NCBI GenBank assembly: GCA_035295125.1
Contig: DATGJP010000064.1
Location: 62,001-126,000 of the forward strand
DNA from: JAICMB01 sp035295125
GTDB taxonomy: Bacteria > Acidobacteriota > Terriglobia > Bryobacterales > Bryobacteraceae
Direction of reading: 5' to 3'
DNA: 64,000 bases
A model generated the notes under the pieces. The model searched no databases. It was not told the origin of the DNA and was given only the letters and a program-made list of their open reading frames with translations. This document shows positions 17,465-27,800 of the stretch, piece by piece. The translations under genes were made by a program, and so were the position numbers. The number at the start of each line of letters is the position of its first letter. The stretch's first letter is position 1.

Positions 17465-18549
17465 AGAACCTCGGCGGCGAATGGCAGGCTGATTTCCACG
17501 CGCACACCGTGTCCCGGCTCGCTGTGGATCTCGAGCCGCTGGCCATGATCGCCATATAAGTTGCGGAGGCGTTCGCGCGTATTCGCGATTCCCACACCGG
17601 CCTTCTTTCGAGGGTCCCACGCAGCGGAAATTCCTGGCCCGTCGTCGCGGACGCGCAGACGCAGGTGGCCGTTCTCGCGCCAGGCGCTGAGCTCCACGAG
17701 GCCGGTATCGGGGCGCGCCGAGATCCCGTGGCGAATCGCGTTCTCAACGAGGGGCTGCAGAAGAAACGCGGGGACGCGAGCTCGGCGAACACCCGGATCG
17801 ATGTTCATCGTGACCTCCAGGCGGTCCTCAAACCGGGCGCGCTGCAACTCCAGATAGCGTTCGACAAAGGCGAGCTCGCGCTCCAGAGGAACTTCCTGAC
17901 CGTCCGCGTGCTCCAGCGACATGCGCAGCAGTTCGCCGAGTTTCTCGAGCATGCGGTGCGCGACGCGGGCATCGCAGTCGATATACGCCGAGATGGCGTT
18001 CAGCGCGTTAAAGAGGAAATGGGGGTGGAGCTGGGCGCGGAGGTTTTCCAGACGCGATTCTGAAAGCAGGCGCTCGAGCTCCACAGCGCGCAATTGCCGG
18101 TCTCTCCATTGACCGTAGTATTCGAGCGTGGAGTAGACTCCAACGATGGCGCAGTACACCAGCACATTCCAATGCAGCATCCCGCCGAGCGAATCCAGTA
18201 TAAGGCTGGGCGTGAGGACGGCTTTGAAATCGTGCTCCGGGCTCAGGAGCGCCACTGTGGCGGCATGCAGATAGATGAAAACGGCGGTAAACAGAAGCGC
18301 CAACGGAATGTGAAAGAGCAATCTCTTGATCAGCTCATCGCGGCGTATGGGGAGCTGGCGGTCCACCCGCACGATTAAGAGCGAGAGCAGCGCCCAGACA
18401 CCCCATTGCGCCACCGCGGCCTTAAAGGACGCAAGCCAATCGGGGTGGGGATGGGCGATGGCGGTGGTGGAGTAGAACAGGACGATCAGCGTCCAGGCAA
18501 GCAGATACCACGGCCAGCGGCTGGTTCGGACGCGGGTCGGTGGGCGCAT
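17461..18549 (-). CDS. LytS-like membrane sensor histidine kinase
   Basis: A 362-residue protein with four predicted transmembrane segments (about 13-33, 45-62, 78-98 and 120-142), a short coiled coil and a His_kinase/HATPase module. The H-box HPHFLFNALNAI begins at 175, the phosphorylation site of the LytS/YehU class. The N-box LVENAIRHGI and the glycine boxes DDGPGIS and GVGIANTRERL follow. No extracellular sensor domain is present, so the membrane segments themselves probably sense the signal. Co-translated with the LytTR regulator gene by a 4-bp overlap, forming a complete two-component pair. Confidence 0.92.
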   Translation of the reverse strand: MRPPTRVRTSRWPWYLLAWTLIVLFYSTTAIAHPHPDWLASFKAAVAQWGVWALLSLLIVRVDRQLPIRRDELIKRLLFHIPLALLFTAVFIYLHAATVALLSPEHDFKAVLTPSLILDSLGGMLHWNVLVYCAIVGVYSTLEYYGQWRDRQLRAVELERLLSESRLENLRAQLHPHFLFNALNAISAYIDCDARVAHRMLEKLGELLRMSLEHADGQEVPLERELAFVERYLELQRARFEDRLEVTMNIDPGVRRARVPAFLLQPLVENAIRHGISARPDTGLVELSAWRENGHLRLRVRDDGPGISAAWDPRKKAGVGIANTRERLRNLYGDHGQRLEIHSEPGHGVRVEISLPFAAEVL

Positions 18550-18669
18550 TCCTTATGAGACGTTCCGGGAGCCGTTTAGGTAGCGCGGGGCGCGGCTGGT
18601 ACAGCTCCTGGTCCGGGTTATTACATTTCCATGGACGGAGAGGAGGAGGAGCCGTTAGTATCGCCAGCA

Positions 18670-19263
18670 ATGCGAATAATTCGATACCTGCCGCTAATAG
18701 CGATCGCCACGCGGTTGTGTTGCGGCGCGATGACCGACGAGGATCGCGAGCATGTCCTGGTTCATTTTCAGATGACGGGGCAGTGGCTCGCGGATGAAGT
18801 GCGCGGGCTCTCGCACGCGCAGCTTGAATATCGCGCATCGCCGGACCGTTGGACCATTCGGGAATGCGTTTCACACCTTGCCATCGCGGAACCGGACTAC
18901 TGGCGCGATCTGATGAAGTTCTCCAAGCAGGCCCCGGACATGGCCGGAAAGAAGCATGTCCTCAGCGACGCCGACATTCTGTGGTATGGCATCGACCGCG
19001 TTGAGCACACCAAGACCGGCGGTGGTCACGAGAAGGTGGAGACGTACGATGATGCCGGCAAGGCGTTGAAGCACTTCCAGGACCTGCGCGCGACCATGAT
19101 CGATTACATCAAATCGACTCAGGACGACTTGCGCGCGCATAGCTACGGTAAAACGGGGCAGGCCGACTGCTGGCAGTGGCTGCTCGAGATCTCGACCCAT
19201 TCCATGCGGCACATCCTGCAGATTCGCGAGATCAAGGCGGATCCGAATTTCCCGAAGCAATGA
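18670..19263 (+). CDS. DinB-like (DinB_2 superfamily) protein
   Basis: About 197 residues. The four-helix DinB pattern is visible: a helix around WLADEVRGLSHAQLEYR, then PDRWTIRECVSHLAIAE with a conserved His, and a last helix with STHSMRHILQIREIK. Three histidines in these places commonly bind a divalent metal in DinB/YfiT-type proteins, many of which are thiol-dependent transferases or of unknown activity. The start is uncertain: ATG 18670 gives a short hydrophobic stretch (YLPLIAIATRLCCG) that may be a signal peptide, ATG 18730 gives the bare domain, and ATG 18631 adds an acidic stretch. No strong ribosome-binding site decides it. It is divergent from the kinase gene. Confidence 0.75.
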   Translation: MRIIRYLPLIAIATRLCCGAMTDEDREHVLVHFQMTGQWLADEVRGLSHAQLEYRASPDRWTIRECVSHLAIAEPDYWRDLMKFSKQAPDMAGKKHVLSDADILWYGIDRVEHTKTGGGHEKVETYDDAGKALKHFQDLRATMIDYIKSTQDDLRAHSYGKTGQADCWQWLLEISTHSMRHILQIREIKADPNFPKQ

Positions 19264-19548
19264 AATCGGTCCGGCTGATTGCGCTGTGAAGCGGCGCTGC
19301 GTTCCCCGGCGCGCCGCCGATCGCGGTGGAGAAAAACGCAAAATCGCCGAGGGTGTAGACATCTGGCCACCGGAATATGACGTGTGCCCCTGATGCAATA
19401 TTATGCGGCGCGGTCGCGGAGACCGACGATGGATCTGTCTCGAATTGGGTCGAGGTACATTGGCGCCTGATCGCTCTTCAGTGGCGGCGCTTGCCGATGT
19501 TGCTGGAATGATGGCGTCAGCCGGTTTACTGCGGGCTTCTGGACGCGG
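19264..19548. other. 285-bp region without recognisable gene
   Basis: Between the DinB-like gene and the convergent membrane protein gene I find no gene with family features on either strand. Short frames here read as shadows. A clear terminator with a T-run is not seen. Confidence 0.4.
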
Positions 19549-19968
19549 TCACCGTTGACCGCCGGAACGCCATGCCGCAGCCGAGAGACACACCAGGATC
19601 GCAATCGAAAACACCAGCGGGACGATGAAGAAATAGCGCCAACTCAGGTAGGCGACCACGGCAAAGCAAACCACAAACGCCCAGGCGCTAAGTCGCATAG
19701 CGCTAAGGGTCGCAGGTGGAAGGCTCCCGAATTGCCATGCAATGACGGAGGCGAGCAGCATCAGGGCGGTGACGAAGAGCCCGAAGCCAACGAAGAAGTC
19801 CCAATACGTGCGTTCAGCACCGTTGACGTTGAAGTGAGTGGACTTCATGGACTGCACCAGAGAATCCACACCCCACGTGGGGTCGATCTGAAGGAAGCCA
19901 AATGTGTGGCCTATGGCAAAAAGGACCAGAAGAATCGAGGAGATCCGGTACAGCAATGACGCTTTCAT
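19549..19968 (-). CDS. small integral membrane protein (four segments), unknown function
   Basis: A 139-residue protein starting at ATG 19968; the frame extends upstream but the first hydrophobic segment begins right after this methionine (LLYRISSILLVLFAIGHTFGF). Four membrane segments are visible at about 5-25, 55-80, 90-107 and 112-130. Between segments 1 and 2 lies a polar loop with WGVDSL and a NGAERTYWDFF motif. The pattern resembles short membrane proteins listed as the LIC_13387 family, but I am not sure of this. No partner gene adjoins. Confidence 0.6.
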   Translation of the reverse strand: MKASLLYRISSILLVLFAIGHTFGFLQIDPTWGVDSLVQSMKSTHFNVNGAERTYWDFFVGFGLFVTALMLLASVIAWQFGSLPPATLSAMRLSAWAFVVCFAVVAYLSWRYFFIVPLVFSIAILVCLSAAAWRSGGQR

Positions 19969-20214
19969 GGTTGCGGACAAAATACCATAGCGCAACTCTC
20001 GACTGTTCGATCTGGGGTTTAAAGTACACGATACCAGGCTTGTCCCCACAATGAATCTTTACGGGATCCAAAGGACTCTAACGTTCAATACAGAAGACTT
20101 CGCCCGATACGATATCGAAGCGGTGCATCCCTCGGTCGTATTACCTTAAAGCAGCCCAGCCCTCCGAAAGTTTCTTCGATATTGAAGATACCAAGGTAAT
20201 CTGGTAGTGCGCGC

Positions 20215-21834
20215 ATGGCGAGTGCCCCCGGTCCCCGAGACGAATCAAACCCACACTCGGGAGCGGGACGCTTCGCCGCACTGGTGGCGGCCGGGATTCT
20301 GCTCAGCCGCCTGATTGGCCTGGTACGGCTCCGCGTCTTCTCTCACTACTTCGGATTGCGGTCCGATGCGGCGGATGCCTTCAACGCCGCGTTTCGCATT
20401 CCGAATTTTCTGCAGAATCTGTTTGGCGAAGGGGTCCTGTCGGCTTCGTTCATTCCGGTCTATGCTGCGCTGCTCGCCCGCGACGACGAAGAAGAAGCGG
20501 GGCGCGTGGCTGGCTCCATTGCGGCGATTCTGGCGTTGCTGACTTCGCTTCTCGTGTTGTTGGGCGTGGCGGCCACCCCGCTGCTCATTGACGTCATCGC
20601 TCCCGGATTTCATGGCGCGGAACGCGTCCTGGCGATTCGCCTGGTTCGCATTCTTTTTCCTGGCGCCGGTCTGCTGGTTTTGTCGGCCTGGTGCCTGGGA
20701 GTTCTCAACAGCCATCGCAAGTTCTTCCTGTCGTACACGGCTCCCGTGATCTGGAACGTCGCCATGATTGCGACGCTGGTCGGCTACGGTTCGCGCGTGA
20801 ATACGACGGGCCTCGCCGTGGCGCTGGCGTGGGGCTCCGTGGTTGGTAGCGGGCTGCAGTTTGGCGTGCAACTTCCGGAGGTATTGCGCCTGGTGCGGCG
20901 GCTGCGGCTGGGGTTCGATTTCCAAAGCGAGAACGTTCGTGGGGTGCTACGCAATTTCGTTCCGGTATTCGTCAGCCGGGGTGTCGTGCAGATCAGTGCC
21001 TATGTCGACAATCTTCTGGCGACGTTACTGCCGACCGGCGCCGTTACAGGCCTCACCAACGCGCAATTGCTCTACACTCTGCCGGTGAGCCTGTTCGGCA
21101 TGTCGATATCCGCGGCGGAACTGCCACTGATGTCGAGCGCGATGGGCAACGAGGACGAGATCGCCCGCATCCTGCGTCAGCGCCTGAACGCCGGGCTGCG
21201 GCGGATCGCGTTTTTCATCGTTCCCTCGGCGATGGCGTTCCTCGCCTTCGGGGACATCATCGCGGGCGCATTGATGCAAACCGGGCGATTCACTCATGCG
21301 GATGCCACTTATGTCTGGGGGATTCTCGCGGGCTCTACCATTGGTCTTCTTGCTTCGACCATGGGCCGCCTTTACTCGTCGACGTATTATGCGCTCCGCG
21401 ACACCCGGACTCCGCTGCGATTTGCGGTGGTCCGAGTGGTCCTCACAACGGGTCTCGGGTACCTCTGCGCGTTACCTTTGCCTCGGCTGATTGGTATCGA
21501 TCCCCGGTGGGGCGTCGCGGGACTCACGGCGTCGGCCGGCGTCGCGGGTTGGGTGGAGTTTTTCCTCCTACGGCGGTCGCTGAACCAGCGCATCGGGCAG
21601 ACGGGATTGGCGCCCACTTTTCTGGCCAAGCTTTGGGCGGGGGCTTTGGTGGCTGCGGCCGCCGGCTGGGGGCTGAAGGCGCTGACGAGTGCGGCTCACC
21701 CGGTGATTGCGGCCGGATTGGTGCTCGTTCCATACGGGCTCGGCTACTTCGGAATGGCGATGCTGCTGCGCGTGGACGAGATGCGGCCCGTACTCGCAAG
21801 AATCACCTCTGCGTTACACGGCAAGGATACTTGA
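20215..21834 (+). CDS. murJ: lipid II flippase MurJ
   Basis: A 539-residue polytopic membrane protein with about 14 transmembrane segments, the MviN/MurJ pattern. The N-terminal part RFAALVAAGILLSRLIGLVRLRVFSHYFG and AFNAAFRIPNFLQNLFGEGVLSASFIP are diagnostic, including the conserved arginines in the central cavity, and PVSLFGMSISAAELPLMS follows near residue 300. It moves lipid II across the inner membrane for peptidoglycan synthesis. The last 20 residues (from V520) are encoded by DNA that occurs again, diverged, at 24559-24609. It is not in an operon with murA and murQ, which lie 7-9 kb downstream. Confidence 0.95.
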   Translation: MASAPGPRDESNPHSGAGRFAALVAAGILLSRLIGLVRLRVFSHYFGLRSDAADAFNAAFRIPNFLQNLFGEGVLSASFIPVYAALLARDDEEEAGRVAGSIAAILALLTSLLVLLGVAATPLLIDVIAPGFHGAERVLAIRLVRILFPGAGLLVLSAWCLGVLNSHRKFFLSYTAPVIWNVAMIATLVGYGSRVNTTGLAVALAWGSVVGSGLQFGVQLPEVLRLVRRLRLGFDFQSENVRGVLRNFVPVFVSRGVVQISAYVDNLLATLLPTGAVTGLTNAQLLYTLPVSLFGMSISAAELPLMSSAMGNEDEIARILRQRLNAGLRRIAFFIVPSAMAFLAFGDIIAGALMQTGRFTHADATYVWGILAGSTIGLLASTMGRLYSSTYYALRDTRTPLRFAVVRVVLTTGLGYLCALPLPRLIGIDPRWGVAGLTASAGVAGWVEFFLLRRSLNQRIGQTGLAPTFLAKLWAGALVAAAAGWGLKALTSAAHPVIAAGLVLVPYGLGYFGMAMLLRVDEMRPVLARITSALHGKDT

Positions 21835-24800
21835 AAAGGTCGATGATTAGCGCACCTGAGTTCACCGAACCCGAAGGAAAGTCCTGAAAAAACGCTTGCA
21901 ATTATGTTCGCTCTGATGCAGAATTGACTTTCCAGAGTCGGAAAGCCACTCACGCCACGCGCTAATGGCATGACGCGAGTTGTCGACCAAGCAGAGGCCG
22001 GGACAAGGGCTTCAGATGCCCAATCTAGTCGCCGGAGTGTACCGGCTTTGCACACAGACGCCGCGAACCGCGTGGCTGAATTCCTGTGAGTGGGGCGCGA
22101 CGGGGACTAACGTCACTCTTGCCTCGGATCAAGCTGCCCAGATTTCGATCGTTTTGACGAAGGGGGCGCTAGTTTCGGTCCAGATGAATGACCCTGCTCA
22201 GTTGCGCAATCAATATGAGGGAAAGCAGGCGGGCGCCAGCATCCTTCTCGGTGTGGGCACGGATGCGCACTCTTTTCTGACGGCTCAAATCAGCGCACAG
22301 AGCGCCGCGGCAAGGATGTACCAACTGCTCTTGCCATTTGATCGTTCTTTGAATATTTCAATCGGGAGCACTTTCTTTCTTATGTCAGATGCTACCGGAA
22401 AGGCGCTGCCCAAGGTCGGGAACCTGGTTCCGGTGATGATTCCTTCGGGTCAGCAGGCGGCCACGATTGTTCTGAACGTTACAGGGACAGCAAGCTTAAA
22501 TCCTTGAGGTGACTTTGTGTTTAAGATCATCGCGAGCGCGTCGATTCTGGTTTTGTGCACCAGTGCATCGGCGCAGATATCGCCTTCCGCGCCACGCTTG
22601 ATGTACGCTACGTACGCCAACGATGGAAAGAATTCAGTGATTGGCGGCTTGGCCGTTGATTCCGACGGGTACGCCTACCTCGCGCTGACGGGGGTCCAGG
22701 GCGGCCAATCTAGCGGTTTCGTGTCCAAGTTGAACCAGACCGGCAACGAGGCTGTTTGGACGGTTGCCGTGCCATCGGCGGCGAGCGCACCTGATATTGC
22801 GCTGGACGCAATAGGCAATGTTTATGCGATAGGCAACACCGTGCTGACGCTCCCGTTTGTGAGATTGCAGCCACCGGGCCCGCCGGGTAACATTGCACTC
22901 GTAGTAAAGTACGCACCGGACGGTCAGAAGATCGTGTACTCGACGGGAATCGCAGAAGCGACCGTAATCCGAATCGCGCTGGACTCCACCGGCTCTGCAT
23001 ACGTTCTGGGTTACGCCACTTCGAACTTTCAGCCCACGCCGGGAGCATACTCCACGAGTCCGAAAAACGCGCCGTTTGTAGCCAAACTCGGCCCGGAAGG
23101 AAAGTTGGAGTACGCAACGTATGTCGATCTGATCAGCGCGCAGGGCATCGCCGTGGATAGCAAAGGCGAGGCGTGGGTGGTGGGATACTCGTGTCCGCAA
23201 CCGGCCGGGCCGGGCTGCGATACATCGAGGGCCGGGACCGCGAGCGCTATCCAGAAACTAGATGCTCAAGGCGCCACGGTTTTAGTATCCAAAGTTTTCG
23301 GCGGTGGGCGCGTCGACTTCCTGGTATTTCGCGATACCGCCGGCGGCATCGCTATCGATGGCGACGACGCAGTCTGGATTGTGGGAGCTGCCCAATCGAG
23401 TGGCGTTCCCACTACACCGAATGAGATGCCGGAGGTGCATGGTGGGGCCAATTATCAGCACGGGTATGTTGTCAAGTTATCATCTGCCGGCGATGTGCTT
23501 TACGGAAGCTATGTCCCGAGCGGTGGCACTCAGGTCCCCATGACGGCCATAGCAGTGGATTCGCAGCGAAACGCTTATTTCGGGCAAAACACAACCGGCC
23601 GCGATTCATACGTGATGGGTTTGAGTCCCGACGGTTCAACCGCGCGTGTTTGGCAGTACTATCCCGAGACGGTCCAAGTTCTCGGCGTTGATGGCAACGG
23701 TGGGCTTTACGCGGGCACGTCGCTGTTTCAGGATAGTTCACCCGGTGATGTTTGGCCGATTTTATTTAACGTTTGTCCGACGACGCCGGGCGCCTATCAG
23801 CCGTTCGGTCTAACTGGCAATAGCAATATCTGCCTGGCGAAATTCGACTTAACACAGAATGGCCCTGCCCCCGTGCGAAGGCCGGTAAACTCGGCGAGTC
23901 TTCAGTGGAATGCCGTAGCGCCGGGCGAGATGGTTACCCTGTTTGGTTCAAACCTGCCCTCGAATCCCACAGTGGCGTTTGATGGAATCGCTGCTCCCGT
24001 GTTGTACGCGGACGCAAGTCAGATTAATACGGTCGTACCATTTGAGGCCACTGCGCCGTTGACCGCACTCACCGTGGAGGGAGTTGCGGGCTTAAATCTG
24101 GCAGTTGTTCCCGCGGCGCCTGGAATTTTCACGGTGACCGGGACCGGTAGCGGACAGATCACTGCGTTCAACGAGGATGGGACAATGAATTCATCAAGCA
24201 ATCCAGCGCCCGCCGGATCGAACATAACGGTTTTCATCACCGGTGCAGGAGCCATGTCGCCTGCGCTGGCCGACGGGCAATTGGGACCCGTCGATCCCCC
24301 ATACGCGGTACCGGTCCTCCCCATAACGGCGACATTGTGGAGAGTCTCCGATGCCGGATACTTCGAGTCGACGGACGCTCCGGTGACATTCGCCAGTCAA
24401 GCCCCCGGGTTGATCGCTGGCGTCGTCCAATTGAACATTCAAATCCCCAGCAGCGCAGGAAGTGGGGACAATCGCCTGGTCGTTCAAGTTGGTGATGCTT
24501 TAAGTCCAGATACGGTGGCTGCGACGGTCGCCGTCCAGTGAGTGATTCTCAAACGCGGGTGGACGAGATGCGTCCGGTCCTCGGAAAAATCCGCTCTGCG
24601 TTACCATAGATTGGTAATGCCAGCGACCACTGAGCCGACTGTGTTCGACGAATCAGCTTTAGTGGCCAAAGCTCGCGAAGGCGATGCCGCGGCATACAGC
24701 GAGCTCGTGAACCACTACGAGTCGAAAATCTTCCGTCTTGCAAAACATATCACCCAGAACGATGAGGATGCCGAAGACATCCTCCAGGAAACCTTCCTAA

Positions 24801-27800
24801 AGGGCTACGAACATTTACCAGGTTTCCAAGGGCAATCGAAGTTCTATACCTGGCTTGTGCGGATTGCGGTTAACGAGTCGCTGATGAAGCTGCGGCGACG
24901 CAAATCCGACCGGACTGTTCCACTGGATGAACCAGTGGATACCGGTGAGGACACGGTGGTCCGGGAGATCGCGGTCTGGGAAGAGAACCCGGAACAGCGT
25001 TATTCCCGCGAAGAGCTGGGCAGTATCCTCGACGAAGCAGTTCAGGGTTTAAGGCCAGCTTTTAGAACCGTTTTCGTTTTGAGAGACATCGAAGAACTGA
25101 GTACGGAAGAGACGGCTGAAGCGTTGGGGATTTCGGTACCGGCGGTTAAGAGCAGGTTGCTGAGGGCTCGGCTGCAATTGCGCGAGAAGCTGACGCGTTT
25201 CTTCAAGCGGAAAGGGGACGACGTCTTTGCTTACCTGTAAAGAATTTCTGCAGGAGCTGAATGAATATCTGGACGAGACGGTAGACGCGGATTTACGCAG
25301 GCGCCTGGAGGCGCACGTAACCGAATGTCCAAACTGCTGGGTAATATGTGACACGACTAAACGGACCATTCAGGTATATAAGGGGATGCAGCCTCAAAAC
25401 ATACCTGACGATGTCCGGGGCCGCCTGATGCTGGCTTTGGAGAAGCGTTTGGCGGCGAAGCGCACTACCAGCACTTCCTGACGTCCCTCAACTCAGGACT
25501 GGCGTTTGCGCGAGTACTTTCTGAACGTCCAGGCAATCTGTTCCGAATCCATTCATTTTTAATAATTTACGGACTTGGTCGACGCGGCCCAAGTAGGCGG
25601 GAAACGCTACCGTCACTTGGCTGGGCTTGTGCATCAGCTCGGGGTTTACCGGGAAGTCGAGGCGCGCCAGAGTTTCGAGAAGCTCTTCAAGGTTGCGCGG
25701 ATCAACCGAAATATGAAGGGAAACGAGTTCACCTTCGCTGCCGAAAAGGGCGGGTGTGTCCGAAAAGGGCCGTACGCTCATTACGCACTCCTTTGCATAT
25801 CAGCGAGGGCCCAATAAAAAACCCCTGGGCTTAAAGCCACCAGGGGGTTTAGATTCGTGAAGACCGACTCGCCTTTAGCACTTTTTTTCGTGGTTGCAAG
25901 TAGCCAGGCTCTACCGGGAGCAGAACCTAAATCAATCCACGTCCACGATCAGAATATCATCGGGACGGACATATTGCAATAGAAAACCCGCTGACGAGGA
26001 TCATCGCTAGGTTAGAGAGTAGGCTAGCAACTGAAGTACCAGTCAATGGGACTGCACGGACCGTGTGAGCTGCTCGAACTTTTGGCGCTGCCCGGGCGTC
26101 AGAATCCGCATGATCTGATTCTTGCCCGTGGCCTGCCAGTCTTCCAGTTGTCCCTCCAGATCCTCGTGGTAGCGGGCATAATCGTCCAGTATGGTTTTGA
26201 GCTGCCGGCATTGCTCCGCCGTGAGATCCAGGTCCTTGGTCAAGCGATCATAGGAGAGTCCCTTTCCGATACTAGGGCTCCCGTTGCTGCGGGCATGGAC
26301 GCGGTAATTCATGCCTATGCGCATCACGAGCGCTCCGAAGACCGCTCCGGAAAGGAACACGAGCAACAAGATGCCGTGTACACGCGGATTCTGCCACGCA
26401 GGGCGCTGAGGATCAAACATTGCGAACGCGACTACTCCTGGTAACTTGCCAAGTTTACCAGGACCGCATCACGCTGCTGCTGCGCGACCGTGCCATTCTC
26501 AAAATCGGCATCGACCGTCTTTTGATCCTGCTGGGTTATGGCCATGGTGGGCTGCGATTGCGGCAGGCTCTGGTCGACCGAGTCGGACGACACCAGGTAA
26601 GTTCCCAAAAGGAGGACTAGCGCAAGGGAGGCGTAAATAATGCGGCGAGCGAAAACAGGCTCGAGGAAGGCGGACCAGATGGAGGCCTTGGCGCGCGTCT
26701 CATCAATGCGATTCATGACGCGGGCGTAGAAACCGGCCCGAGGCTCTACTGCGCCTGCGCGCAGCGACCGTATGGCGGCGGCATGGCTTTCGACTGTTTT
26801 CAACTCCGCCATGCAGTCCTCACATGCGGCAAGATGCTCTTGCATCTCGCCCGGAACGGGCTTTCGGTACTCTTTTTCGATTCCCCTGAGATGTTCTTCA
26901 AGGTTGTCCCTGACAGGCTGATGCATACTTCATTCCCTCAAAAAATAAGCTTCAAACTTCCGGATCTATGTCCGTTCAGTCTTCTTTCTTACTTACCTAC
27001 TCGTCGCCAGACAGCCTCTCCAGCGATTTCTGCCCGGTTCCGCGATTCAGCCGTTGAGCGGCTTTCACCAGCTTCTGCCGGGCACGGAACAACTTTACCT
27101 TGATTGTATTCTCGTTCATTCCGGTCATCTGAGACAACTCCTCCACGGAGTGTCCCTCCACTTCCTTGAGCAGCAGAAGTGTCCGGTCTTCTTCCGACAG
27201 CTTTTCAAGCAGCTTCAACGCCAGGTCCCGTTGCGCAAGCTTCGTGTCCATAGGCTGCGCCTGGTCGATGACTGTTTCGCTGTTCTCCATGCGGAGCGCG
27301 TCCTCTTCCGAGAAGTCGCTCTCGTAAACCAACTTTCTGACCCGCTTCTTCCGCAGGTAATCGTAGCACTCGTTGACTGTAATCTTGTAGATCCAGGTCA
27401 GCAGGGAACTGCGGAAATCGAAGTTCTTGATTGAGAAGTAAATCTTGGCGAAAACCTGCTGGGCAATATCTTCCGCGTCGTTGTGGTTGCGCAGGATGCC
27501 GAAGATGATGGAAAACACCTTGGCTTGATAGCGCTCCACGATCTCGCGGAAGGCAATCTCGTCCCGGGCCTGAACGCGGCGAACAAGCGCCGCCTCCTCA
27601 GTTGTCCGATGATCCACTCTGCTCTTTGTCCGAGGTACTGCGCCAGAGTTTGGGAACGGAAGAACGCCGCTCAAGCCCGTCATACAACACGTGAGACGTG
27701 TGCAACTTACGGGGGGTTGCAGCGTTCTGTGGCCGGATGGATGGGTTATCCAGCCGCCGCAGGCCGCCAGCCTGCAATACCGATGATCGCCGCATCCTAG